Part shown: one piece after another, positions 1 to 7,854 of the stretch | Layout of the letters: every line of letters begins with the position of its first letter | Numbering within the stretch: position 1 is the first letter of the stretch | The notes under the pieces: generated by a model | What the model was told of the DNA's origin: nothing | What the model saw: only the letters and a program-made list of their open reading frames with translations | The model's database searches: none | Source of the DNA: Arcanobacterium bovis | Lineage (GTDB): Bacteria; Actinomycetota; Actinomycetes; Actinomycetales; Actinomycetaceae | DNA: 64,000 nt | NCBI RefSeq assembly: GCF_004331995.1 | Contig: NZ_SJDT01000005.1 | Span: 100,394-164,393 of the forward strand | Direction of reading: 5' to 3' | Translations under genes and position numbers: made by a program

Positions 1-73
1 ATCACTACCACTAGCTAGAGTGCTGTGCTTCTGTGCCATTTTGCCGCACTGGCTTCAGATCGCTATGCCTTGT

Positions 74-1018
74 TTAGTTTGCTGCGTTCGATTTCCGCTG
101 GTGAAGTGCCATAATTGGCATCGCAAACACTGATCCCCACAGGAAACCAAAGAGCATCGAGAGAACTGTGTTGGTGGTCCATGCCAAAAAGCCGCCGATA
201 CCGGCGATGCCGCTCAGTGCGTGCGAAACGTTGTGTACGGCGTCGTAAATTGGCGACCACCCCAGATCGGCGAGACCTTGAATGAAAAGGTGACCACCCA
301 CCCACATCATCGCCAGCGTACCCACTACCGAAATGAACTCCATGACTTTGGGCATCGCACGCACAAGACCAGCGCCGATGCGTTTCCCGACGGTGGTGGT
401 GCGTTTTCGTGTCATGAGGCTGATGCCAACGTCGTCCATCTTCACAAGCACGGCTACTGCGCCGTAGACGCCAGCGGTGATCACAAAAGCGGTGATGATG
501 AGCGCGCCGAGGATTAGCCCGAAAGATTTGTCTTTGACCTCGTTGAGCGCAATCACAATAATCTCAGCAGAGAGAATGAAATCGGTGCGCACTGCGCCGC
601 GAATCACCGTTTTTTCGGCGTCTTTACCCTGGTCGACGGCAGGTTTTTCCTCATGGTTTCCGCGTGATGTGAAGTGCTCAATAACTTTCTCGGTGCCCTC
701 GAAACAAAGGTAGGTGCCGCCGAGCATGAGCAGTGGGGTGAGTAGCCACGGAGTCCACTGATTCATAGCCAGTGCGAGGCAGATGATGATCAACTTATTG
801 AGGATCGAGCCTTGGGAGATACGCCAAATGATTGGAAGTTCGCGTTTGGGCGACAATCCCCGCACGTACTGCGGGGTTACTGCGGCGTCGTCAACCACAA
901 CTCCCACCGCTTTGACTGAGGCTTTACCTGCGGCAGCAGCGACGTCGTCCACGCTCGCGGCAGCAAGTTTCGCAATTGCTGCGACGTCGTCGAGAAGAGC
1001 GGCGAGACCACCAGCCAT
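74..1018 (-). CDS. DUF808 (YedI-like) multi-pass membrane protein
   Basis: The 314-residue product matches the DUF808/YedI family from its start: an Ala/Asp-rich N-terminus (MAGGLAALLDDVAAIAKLAA) followed by the conserved LPIIWRI and LLMLGGTYLCFEG segments. Hydrophobic stretches near residues 85-115, 160-195, 225-250 and 280-305 suggest four or more membrane helices. The molecular function of the family is not established. The length is normal. The start is fixed by a strong GGAGG ribosome site just upstream of the ATG. That site can pair perfectly with an upstream 10-mer, so translation may be controlled by the leader. The gene lies 119 bases downstream of metS on the same strand and may partly share its transcript. 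Confidence 0.85.
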   Translation of the reverse strand: MAGGLAALLDDVAAIAKLAAASVDDVAAAAGKASVKAVGVVVDDAAVTPQYVRGLSPKRELPIIWRISQGSILNKLIIICLALAMNQWTPWLLTPLLMLGGTYLCFEGTEKVIEHFTSRGNHEEKPAVDQGKDAEKTVIRGAVRTDFILSAEIIVIALNEVKDKSFGLILGALIITAFVITAGVYGAVAVLVKMDDVGISLMTRKRTTTVGKRIGAGLVRAMPKVMEFISVVGTLAMMWVGGHLFIQGLADLGWSPIYDAVHNVSHALSGIAGIGGFLAWTTNTVLSMLFGFLWGSVFAMPIMALHQRKSNAAN

Positions 1019-1024
1019 GAGGAA

Positions 1025-1132
1025 ACCTCCGAGAAATATAGCGCCGAAACGGTAATGCAGAGTTTAGTCTACCGGTTTCAACTCGATATTATCTCGGAGG
1101 TCTCAACTACCTTGGATTGAATCAGATAGTTG
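1025..1132 (-). promoter_or_regulatory. Structured leader that can hide the DUF808 ribosome site
   Basis: Read on the minus strand, ACCTCCGAGA (1101-1092) is the exact complement of TCTCGGAGGT (1034-1025), which contains the GGAGG Shine-Dalgarno. Between them GAAACCGGTA and TACCGTTTC can form an inner helix with one bulged C. Just upstream, CAACTATC and GGTAGTTG (1132-1125 and 1111-1104) form another hairpin after metS. The pairings are visible in the sequence; an RNA switch or attenuator role is inference. I do not recognise a known riboswitch class. Confidence 0.5.
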
Positions 1133-1137
1133 TAGCT

Positions 1138-1248
1138 TTACTCAGAGTCATCCATTGGATGAGTGGTGAGGTATGCGATGGAGGCAATCAGCCCGCCCCA
1201 TACAGTGCCGATGGAGACCACCATCATGACGATTGCAGAAGTTCCCAT
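1138..1248 (-). CDS. metS: MetS, small subunit of methionine/alanine importer
   Basis: This short gene encodes 36 residues (MGTSAIVMMVVSIGTVWGGL, then a tail ending HPMDDSE). It is one hydrophobic helix followed by a short polar tail, as in MetS of the sodium-dependent MetPS methionine/alanine importer described in Corynebacterium. It begins 36 bases after the stop of the large subunit MetP on the same strand, the usual order. MetS is needed for MetP activity in that system and probably sits beside it in the membrane. Position, size and composition agree; the protein is too short for catalytic motifs. Confidence 0.85.
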   Translation of the reverse strand: MGTSAIVMMVVSIGTVWGGLIASIAYLTTHPMDDSE

Positions 1249-1284
1249 GTCTTTTCCTTATCTGCTTGAAGTGAGTTGTATGTT

Positions 1285-2913
1285 CTATTGCTTCGTAGAG
1301 GCTGACGACGACGCCGAAGCTTCGGTTGCCGTGGCACCAACAGGAGAATCGTTGTAACCGCCTGCAGCTTCGATGCCATGGAAGGTCATCGGATCGAAAT
1401 CGTCCACCGGCGTCTTCCAACGGAGCAAGCTGAAAATCACCGAGGCTGCAATAGTGCCCACAATCATTGCCCAGCCAAACGTGGCGTTGAACCACACTGG
1501 GTATCCGCCATAAGGCTCTTTGATGAGCTCAATGACGGTAGCCACCAAAATCACCGACAGCACAGCTGGCACGAGCACTGCAACCATCGCGTACCACCAA
1601 GGTCCAAGTTTCAACATCGAGTTGTAGTTCAGGTGCGCACGCAACAAAGGCAGACGACGAAGCACGAATGACACAACAACGCATGCAACGATAGCTGCGC
1701 CGATAATTCCCAGCTCATTGATGTATTTATCCACGACATCGAGGGCGTTGAGCCCATCGGTAGTAGAGAAGATAAATACCGAGGCGACGCCGGAAACGCC
1801 CGTGATCCACATGGTTGCGGAGCGCCGAGAGATACCGAACTTTTCCTGGAAGGCTGCCGAAGTTACCTGTAGCAAGGAAACGAGCGAGGTGAATCCAGCA
1901 ATTGTGAGCGAAAGGAAGAATACGATTCCAAACAGTGGACCGCCCGGCATCATAGAGATCACGGCTGGGAAAGTCACGAAGGAGAGGATTGGTCCGCTCA
2001 AACCTTGGAGCTCATTTACTGGGACACCTTGCTGAGCAGCCATGAAACCTAGAGTGGCGAACACGCCGATTCCCGCGAGGATCTCGAACGAAGAATTGGC
2101 AAAGCCGGTGACCAGCGCAGTTGGCACGATATTGGATTTGGCTTTGAGATAGCTCGAATAGGTGAGCATAATTCCGAAGCCAACTGAGAGAGAGAAGAAG
2201 ATTTGTGAATACGCGGCAATCCATACGCCAGGATCAGACAAAGCCGACCAATTCGGCGTAAAGAAAGCATTGAGTCCGTCAAGGGCGCCTTGCAAGAAGA
2301 GGGCGCGAATTACGAGAGCTGCGAAAATTACTACGAGGAAGGGAATGAAGAATCGGTTGATACGTTCGATTCCGCGCGTCACTCCCAGAGCCATGACGAT
2401 GAACGCGGCGATCCATACGAGCGCGAGCGGAATGAAGATTCCCACCACGATATCGGCATTTACGCCAGGCTCTCCCACTTTGAGGAAGTCTTTGAGGAAG
2501 AAGGAGGTGGTGTCGTCGGCCCATGCGAGGTTGGTGGAGAACATAACGTAACGCACTGCCCAGGCGAGAATGACGGCGTAATACGACGTGATTACCACGC
2601 AAATCATCACGTGGAACCAACCTACCGATTCCCAAGCCTTGCCGAGACGTCGGAATACGGTAGGTGACGATCCGTGATAGCGGTGGCCGAGGGCGTAGTC
2701 GAGGAGGAGAATCGGAATGCCTGCGGTGAGAAGCGCTACGATGTACGGAACGAGAAATGCGCCTCCACCATTGGTGTAAGCCACACCTGGGAAGCGCCAA
2801 ATATTGCCAAGACCGATTGCTGAACCGATTGCGGACATGATAAATCCGAATTGGCCCGACCATTCTTCACGATGACCGTGATGTTTTGAGTGTTGCTTTG
2901 CTGCAGCAGACAT
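1285..2913 (-). CDS. metP: MetP, NSS-family sodium-dependent methionine/alanine symporter
   Basis: A 542-residue transporter of the neurotransmitter:sodium symporter family. The first membrane helix carries the hallmark GLGNIWRFP (about residues 34-42) that lines the sodium and substrate sites. It is followed by NGGGAFLVPY, and about 11-12 hydrophobic segments extend to residue 500. The C-terminus is a low-complexity Ala/Ser/Thr tail. Pairing with metS directly downstream assigns it to the MetP group (uptake of methionine and alanine) rather than to a general NSS protein. A GGAGG site lies upstream of the ATG. The substrate is inferred from family and context. Confidence 0.88.
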   Translation of the reverse strand: MSAAAKQHSKHHGHREEWSGQFGFIMSAIGSAIGLGNIWRFPGVAYTNGGGAFLVPYIVALLTAGIPILLLDYALGHRYHGSSPTVFRRLGKAWESVGWFHVMICVVITSYYAVILAWAVRYVMFSTNLAWADDTTSFFLKDFLKVGEPGVNADIVVGIFIPLALVWIAAFIVMALGVTRGIERINRFFIPFLVVIFAALVIRALFLQGALDGLNAFFTPNWSALSDPGVWIAAYSQIFFSLSVGFGIMLTYSSYLKAKSNIVPTALVTGFANSSFEILAGIGVFATLGFMAAQQGVPVNELQGLSGPILSFVTFPAVISMMPGGPLFGIVFFLSLTIAGFTSLVSLLQVTSAAFQEKFGISRRSATMWITGVSGVASVFIFSTTDGLNALDVVDKYINELGIIGAAIVACVVVSFVLRRLPLLRAHLNYNSMLKLGPWWYAMVAVLVPAVLSVILVATVIELIKEPYGGYPVWFNATFGWAMIVGTIAASVIFSLLRWKTPVDDFDPMTFHGIEAAGGYNDSPVGATATEASASSSASTKQ

Positions 2914-3102
2914 GATTCCTCCGTGAACTATTTTCCGGATTTACAAGCTACACGGGTGTATCACATTGAGGAATATGTGTCCATTATGTGGAGATGGGGT
3001 GATTTGACCTGCGGTTTTAAGGATTCAGTGAAAACACATTGAATGAAATCAGCCGTTGAAAACGATTGAGACGAGTCGTGTGGTGAAATTGGTTTGAAAG
3101 GA

Positions 3103-3843
3103 TCAGGAACTTGGGTTGTTGTGCTGCTGCTCTTCATGCTGACGCCGCAAAAAACGCAAGTTTCTACGTCCAGCTTTCGCAGATGGTTGTTGGAGACGCC
3201 GTTTGCGCATTTTGCTGGTAGCTGTGCGAAGATCGTAGGCTTTGGGGAAAATCCATTGATAACGGCGCGCCAAGATCCCAAAAATCGTGCACAGCACGAT
3301 AGCCAGCCCCATACCTAGCGCATATTGATGCCGGCTCTGGAAAAATACCATCTGAGCTGCTGCAAATACAGAGAAGGTGGCATACAGGGGATTGCCGCCA
3401 AAGATAGAGGGGATTTGATTGACGAGCACGTCACGGATCATTCCGCCGCATACGGCGGTAACAACCCCCAAAAATATCGAGGAAACAACGCCGAGACCAG
3501 CGGATAAACCTTTTGAAGCTCCGGTAGCTGACCAGCATCCCAAGGCTAAGACGTCGCCAAAGCTCAAGGCGCGTTGTGACCATTTACTTTCCAAAGGTAC
3601 GAAGTAGGCAAAGGTGGCGGCGCCAAAGGCGCCGCCCAAGTACCAAGGATCTGTCAATGCCACTGGAAAACCAATTCCGAGCATCATATCACGCAACAAA
3701 CCGCCGCCTAGAGCGGAGGCTGCGCCAAGAACTAAGAATCCGATCAGATCAAATCCATATTTACGTGCAAGAGCTGCACCAATTAATCCGTTGGCGATTA
3801 CGCCAGTAACGTCAACAAGACGAAAAAGATCTTCTGGATTCAC
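3103..3843 (-). CDS. TRIC-family (UPF0126) cation channel protein
   Basis: The 246-residue membrane protein has the two-repeat layout of bacterial trimeric intracellular cation channel homologues. The repeat signature Gly-Gly-x-x-x-Arg-Asp occurs as GGLLRD near residues 47-52 and as GGMIRD near 133-138, each at the end of a three-helix half. The last ~45 residues are basic (MRKRR, RRNLRFLRRQ) and end in a Gln/His-rich tail, probably cytoplasmic. The chosen start is a GTG with AGGAG four bases upstream, inside the end of the macrodomain gene. Only 7 bases separate the two genes, so they form an operon. These homologues conduct potassium-type cations; the physiological role here is unknown. Confidence 0.85.
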   Translation of the reverse strand: MNPEDLFRLVDVTGVIANGLIGAALARKYGFDLIGFLVLGAASALGGGLLRDMMLGIGFPVALTDPWYLGGAFGAATFAYFVPLESKWSQRALSFGDVLALGCWSATGASKGLSAGLGVVSSIFLGVVTAVCGGMIRDVLVNQIPSIFGGNPLYATFSVFAAAQMVFFQSRHQYALGMGLAIVLCTIFGILARRYQWIFPKAYDLRTATSKMRKRRLQQPSAKAGRRNLRFLRRQHEEQQHNNPSS

Positions 3844-3850
3844 GAGACTC

Positions 3851-4756
3851 CTAGTCAGCTACCCAACGAGCCAAAATATCCATATAGACTTCGGCATCTT
3901 CATCAGAATGCACCGAAAAGACCACGAGATCCATCTCTGATGTTCGGTTCTTCATCCAGTCCTCAACGGCGCCCAAGGCAATCGTGGCGGCTTCGTGAAC
4001 TGGGAATCCATTCCAACCAGTCGAGATTGCCGGGAATGCGATTGAGTGAATATCGCCCTTTTCCGCAGCAAGATCAAGCGCGTTCAGATAGCAGTTACGC
4101 AAGGCGAGGCGATCGGCGTCAGTCGCCTCACGATTCTTCACGTCTGGGCCAAGTGCGTGAATGATGTACTTGGTGGGCATACGATAGCCGCGGGTCATGG
4201 TCACATCGCCCGGCTCTTCGTTATGACCTTGGAGCTCAATGATCTTCGCACAATCGTTGCGTAGCCACGGGCCAGCTTGCGCGTGAATTTCGGAATCCAA
4301 GCAGCCGTGTAGCGGGATTGGGCAACCGGTGAGTTCAGGCAGGGCAGGATTGACGACGGCGTCCACCACAAGTTGGCGAATGTCGCCGCGGTAGAGAACT
4401 ACCTGGTTTGCGTCGAGATAATCGCATTCAGGCAAAATTTCCGATACGCGTCGCAGGTGAGATGCCTCGACGCGCCCACGTTTTCCAGTCTCGCGATAGA
4501 GCAAGGTGTTGATGGCGCGGGAGGTGATTGGATCGATTGCTGCTGGCTCACGCAACGATAGCTCGGCTTGAAGCCAACGGAACAGACCGTCGTCGGTGGA
4601 AAGATGCGCCATAGACGACGTGCCGGTGAAGTGCTTGTTGCGGAGCCCGCCGAGCGCCGTCATGAGAAGATCGTAGTTTGATCGTTTGTCTTTTTTCGGA
4701 TCCGGGAAGTCGCAATCGAGGTTGATAAGGTCGCGATATTCGGAAAGCTTCAGCAT
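3851..4756 (-). CDS. Zinc-type macrodomain protein (ADP-ribosyl hydrolase family)
   Basis: 301 residues: an N-terminal helical region (about 1-110) and a macrodomain (about 115-300). Cys145, His150 and Cys152 (GCPIPLHGC) form the Cys-His-Cys zinc site of the Zn-macro class, whose members remove ADP-ribose from proteins. GDI (124-126) and STGWNGFP (245-252) are the other ADP-ribose loops. The usual N-A-A-N loop reads N-P-A-L here (136-139), so the second Asn, important for binding and catalysis in relatives, is missing. In other bacteria Zn-macros often sit with a lipoylation-dependent sirtuin; none is present here. It is transcribed ahead of the TRIC gene. Activity is uncertain. Confidence 0.8.
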   Translation of the reverse strand: MLKLSEYRDLINLDCDFPDPKKDKRSNYDLLMTALGGLRNKHFTGTSSMAHLSTDDGLFRWLQAELSLREPAAIDPITSRAINTLLYRETGKRGRVEASHLRRVSEILPECDYLDANQVVLYRGDIRQLVVDAVVNPALPELTGCPIPLHGCLDSEIHAQAGPWLRNDCAKIIELQGHNEEPGDVTMTRGYRMPTKYIIHALGPDVKNREATDADRLALRNCYLNALDLAAEKGDIHSIAFPAISTGWNGFPVHEAATIALGAVEDWMKNRTSEMDLVVFSVHSDEDAEVYMDILARWVAD

Positions 4757-4825
4757 TGTGGCCCTTTCTCAGTTCTACTTACTAGATTAGCGAAGAATGC
4801 GAGCAACTGAAATACAGGGAACGTG

Positions 4826-4982
4826 CTTTTGGCGATAAAACTCGCTTTTCGCGATAAAATAGCAGGCGCTGTAGTGATCCTGTGTATCGTGTTGGTCGAG
4901 TCACTGTGAAAGAATCGCTCAGTAACACTGTCCCAGTAACACTGTGAAAGATTTCTCGAGTATTACTGTAAAAGATTTACGG
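4826..4982. repeat. Short direct repeats upstream of RNase HI
   Basis: Two kinds of direct repeat fill the divergent region between the macrodomain gene and rnhA. CTTTTGGCGATAAAA (4826-4840) recurs as CTTTTCGCGATAAAA (4845-4859), 19 bases apart. A roughly 24-base unit built on AGTAACACTGTGAAAGATTT then runs four times: 4898-4920, 4921-4934 (shortened), 4935-4958 and 4959-4982, ending just before the rnhA start. The repeats are seen directly. They could be binding sites or slippage products. Confidence 0.6.
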
Positions 4983-4991
4983 AAATGAGGA

Positions 4992-5468
4992 ATGATGCCA
5001 GTTCAGAAGCCGATTGGAAAACCGCGTCCGGGCTTTGATTTTGTGATTGCCACTGACGGTTCGTGTTCTGGCAATCCCGGACCGGGCGGCTGGGCCTGGG
5101 TCGAGCAGATTTCTGGGCGCTCTGAATCGGGCGGCTCGGCGCAAACCACCAATAATATTATGGAACTCACGGCAATGATTAAGGCGCTTGAGTTCGTTGG
5201 ACCTGCTGGTAGCCTGCTTATTCGTGCTGATTCCTCCTACGTTATTAATTCGATGACGAAGTGGGCCAAAGGTTGGCGCGCGAAAGGTTGGCGCAAATCG
5301 GACGGTAAGCCAGTGCTTAACCAAGAATTGATTGAGCGGCTATTGAATCTCTACGAGTCGCGGACGGGCTACACCGAGGTGGAGTGGGTGCGTGGACACA
5401 GCGGCGACGAAGCAAATGAGTTTGTTGACCGAGCTGCGGTTGCACAGACCCAAGCTCACGCCAAGTAG
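4992..5468 (+). CDS. rnhA: Ribonuclease HI
   Basis: A 158-residue protein that cuts the RNA strand of RNA-DNA hybrids (R-loops, Okazaki primers) in the cytoplasm. The four carboxylates of the RNase H active site are visible: Asp22 (ATDGSCSGNPGPGGWA), Glu58 (NNIMELTA), Asp80 (RADSSYV) and Asp146 (ANEFVDRAA), with the helper His136 in RGHSGDEAN. The basic handle region (WAKGWRAKGWRKSDGKPV) is present. Length is normal. GAGGA lies directly before the two consecutive possible ATGs (4992 or 4995), so the exact start is uncertain by one codon. It is transcribed alone, divergent from the macrodomain gene. Confidence 0.93.
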   Translation: MMPVQKPIGKPRPGFDFVIATDGSCSGNPGPGGWAWVEQISGRSESGGSAQTTNNIMELTAMIKALEFVGPAGSLLIRADSSYVINSMTKWAKGWRAKGWRKSDGKPVLNQELIERLLNLYESRTGYTEVEWVRGHSGDEANEFVDRAAVAQTQAHAK

Positions 5469-5660
5469 TTCAAGCTGCGCGTTGTGTGTGGCTCACGGTG
5501 ACTAACTCGTGTAGTTCGCGCGAGGTGGCGTGCCTAGATCGCGTTAGGTGCGGCGTGGAGCTCACGGTAGGTGTCGCGTGTAGCTCAAAGCGCTTGTGAC
5601 AATGAGTTTACGCTGAGCTGTTCACATGGTTGATTATCAATATCCAATTTGACTCGGTTT

Positions 5661-5666
5661 TATAGA
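5661..5666 (+). promoter_or_regulatory. Candidate -10 box of a leaderless oligopeptidase mRNA
   Basis: TATAGA ends 8 bases before the ATG of the oligopeptidase gene, and no Shine-Dalgarno is seen, so transcription may begin at or next to the start codon. No convincing -35 is visible. The preceding 206-base gap (5469-5674) holds imperfect repeats of GTGTAGCTCACGGT and nothing that looks coding. Confidence 0.3.
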
Positions 5667-5674
5667 CTTGTGTC

Positions 5675-7768
5675 ATGAGTGAAGTTCAAACATACCCTAT
5701 GCCTGAGCGGCAGCCAGTGGCTCGCGTCTTTCATGGCGATGAATTTTTCGACGACTACGAGTGGTTCCGTGACGAAACAAATCCGAAGGTCATGGAGCAT
5801 ATTACGCAAGAAAACGCCTACTATGAAGAGCGCACCAAGCATCTAGCGGGTCTGCGTAAGAATATCGTTGATGAGATCGCTCGCCACACCAAAGAAGATG
5901 ACGTTTCACCAGCTATTCGGCAAGGTGACTACTGGTATTGGACTCGCACCTGGGAAGGTAAGAGTTATCCGGGACTTTTCCGCACCGCCGTCGTCGATCC
6001 GAACGTGCGCCCAGATCCGCTGAAGATTTCTAACCCAACCGTGGTGTACGACGGCAATGTCTTAGCAGATGGAAAAGAGTTTTTCTCGATCGGTTCGGCG
6101 GCGATTTCTCCTGATGGGAAGTTAGCTGCGCTCGCGATTGACGATTCGGGTGACGAAACATTTTCGCTGCGTATCCACGATATTGAATCGGGTGCAGTGG
6201 TCGATGATGCGCTCAGCGATGTAGCTTATGGACTGGTGTGGAGCGCCGATTCGCGTCATATTTTCTTCACACGCACCGACGAGGCGTGGCGCAACTACCA
6301 GGTGTGGCGCCATGAACTTGGCACTGATCCCTCGGCTGACCAGCTCATTTACCAAGAAGATGACGAGAAATTCAACGTGGGTATCATGCGTTCCTGCGAC
6401 GGGAAGTGGATGTCCATACTCGCAGGCTCTACTACTCAGTCTGAGCAGCGGTTGCTTTCCTTGGACGACGTCGCTGCCGCACCAATATTGGTGTGCCCGC
6501 GTATGGAAAATCTCGAATACGCTGCGGAAGTGGCCGGCGATCATCTACTCATTACCCACAACGCCCACAACCCGGATTTCGAGATTTCTCGCGCGCCTAT
6601 TGGAATTAGTACGCCCGAGCAGTGGAAACTGGTTATTTCTGCTGGTGATGGTGAACATATCAATGGTGTGGGTGCTTTCCGAGATTTCGCTGTTGTGCAG
6701 ATGCGCTCGGGCGGTTCGCAACAACTTCGCGTGATGAAGCGCGATGGGGATAATTGGCTCGAGCCGCAGGTGATTCCAGGTGCGGAGCTTGCCACAATTG
6801 AGTTGAATGCCGAAGCCAATTGGGACGCGACATCGATCCTATTCTCGGTGGAGTCGTTGACCCGCCCTGTTACGCATCTGAATTACGACGTGCGGACGGG
6901 CGAGACGAGCACGGTGAAGGTTACGCATGTGCCTGGTTACGACGCTGAGGCATATGTTGAGTACCGCGAATGGGCGACGGCGCAGGACGGAACCAAAATC
7001 CCGCTGACTATTGCACATCGCGCTGATCTTGACTGTCAAGGGCATAATCCAGGGCTAATCTACGGCTATGGTTCGTATGAGATTTCGATGGATCCGTGGT
7101 TTAGTGCAGCTTATCTGCCGATGTTTGACCGTGGCATGGTGTATGTGGTTGCACATGTTCGTGGTGGCGGCGAGATGGGAAGAAAGTGGTACGAGCAGGG
7201 GAAGATGCTCCAGAAACGCAACACTTTCACCGATTTTATCGACGCCGCGCAGCACGTGGTGGACTTAGGGTTAGTGGCGAGTGAGCGAGTAGCTGCCGAA
7301 GGTGGTTCGGCAGGTGGCTTACTCATGGGCGCGATTGCCAACCTAGCGCCGTGGCGATTCCGCGTAATCCACGCTGCTGTGCCTTTTGTGGATGCCTTGA
7401 CCACGATTTTGAAGCCTGAGCTTCCTTTGACGGTTGGTGAATGGGAAGAATGGGGCAATCCGATTGAATCGGAAGAAATCTACCGATACATGAAGTCGTA
7501 TTCCCCGTATGAGAATATTCAGGCGGTGGAGTATCCGGCGATTTTGGCTTCTACGTCGATCAACGATATTCGAGTGAGTTTTGTTGAGCCTACTAAATGG
7601 GTTGCGAAATTGCGTGCCACGGTGGCTAATGATTTCGAAGCTCGGCCCATTTTGCAAAGAACTGAGCTTGTAGCAGGGCATGGCGGCGGATCGGGAAGAT
7701 ATAAGCGCTGGGAAGATCGCGCTCACCAGCTAGCTTTTATCTTCGATCAACTGGGCATTACTGAGTAA
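5675..7768 (+). CDS. ptrB: Oligopeptidase B-like serine peptidase (S9A)
   Basis: The 697-residue product has the prolyl-oligopeptidase layout: an N-terminal seven-bladed propeller (about 70-410) and a C-terminal alpha/beta hydrolase. The catalytic triad is visible: Ser545 in GGSAGG, Asp631 in SINDIRV and His669 in VAGHGG. The segment GYGSYEISMDPWFS and the RGGGEMGRKWYEQGK motif match oligopeptidase B, which cleaves short peptides after basic residues in the cytoplasm. Length fits the family. It appears monocistronic, ending in a strong hairpin shared with the convergent nucleosidase gene. Peptide specificity is inferred from family resemblance only. Confidence 0.88.
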   Translation: MSEVQTYPMPERQPVARVFHGDEFFDDYEWFRDETNPKVMEHITQENAYYEERTKHLAGLRKNIVDEIARHTKEDDVSPAIRQGDYWYWTRTWEGKSYPGLFRTAVVDPNVRPDPLKISNPTVVYDGNVLADGKEFFSIGSAAISPDGKLAALAIDDSGDETFSLRIHDIESGAVVDDALSDVAYGLVWSADSRHIFFTRTDEAWRNYQVWRHELGTDPSADQLIYQEDDEKFNVGIMRSCDGKWMSILAGSTTQSEQRLLSLDDVAAAPILVCPRMENLEYAAEVAGDHLLITHNAHNPDFEISRAPIGISTPEQWKLVISAGDGEHINGVGAFRDFAVVQMRSGGSQQLRVMKRDGDNWLEPQVIPGAELATIELNAEANWDATSILFSVESLTRPVTHLNYDVRTGETSTVKVTHVPGYDAEAYVEYREWATAQDGTKIPLTIAHRADLDCQGHNPGLIYGYGSYEISMDPWFSAAYLPMFDRGMVYVVAHVRGGGEMGRKWYEQGKMLQKRNTFTDFIDAAQHVVDLGLVASERVAAEGGSAGGLLMGAIANLAPWRFRVIHAAVPFVDALTTILKPELPLTVGEWEEWGNPIESEEIYRYMKSYSPYENIQAVEYPAILASTSINDIRVSFVEPTKWVAKLRATVANDFEARPILQRTELVAGHGGGSGRYKRWEDRAHQLAFIFDQLGITE

Positions 7769-7792
7769 ATTTACATGTAGTGACCTAAAACT

Positions 7793-7829
7793 ACTGGCGG
7801 AAAGTAGCGTCTTGCTACTTTCCGCCAGT
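7793..7829. terminator. Perfect 16-bp hairpin between convergent genes
   Basis: ACTGGCGGAAAGTAGC (7793-7808), loop GTCTT, then the exact complement (7814-7829). It lies 24 bases after the oligopeptidase stop and 25 bases after the end of the convergent nucleosidase gene, so it probably terminates both. There is no long T-run on either side. Confidence 0.75.
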
Positions 7830-7854
7830 TCAGTTCGTCATTGCCAACAGTAAC

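Noticed and set aside
2914..3102. SAM or other methionine riboswitch before metP
   Set aside because: The region was read for S-box-like helices; none seen, and there is no terminator/antiterminator pair.
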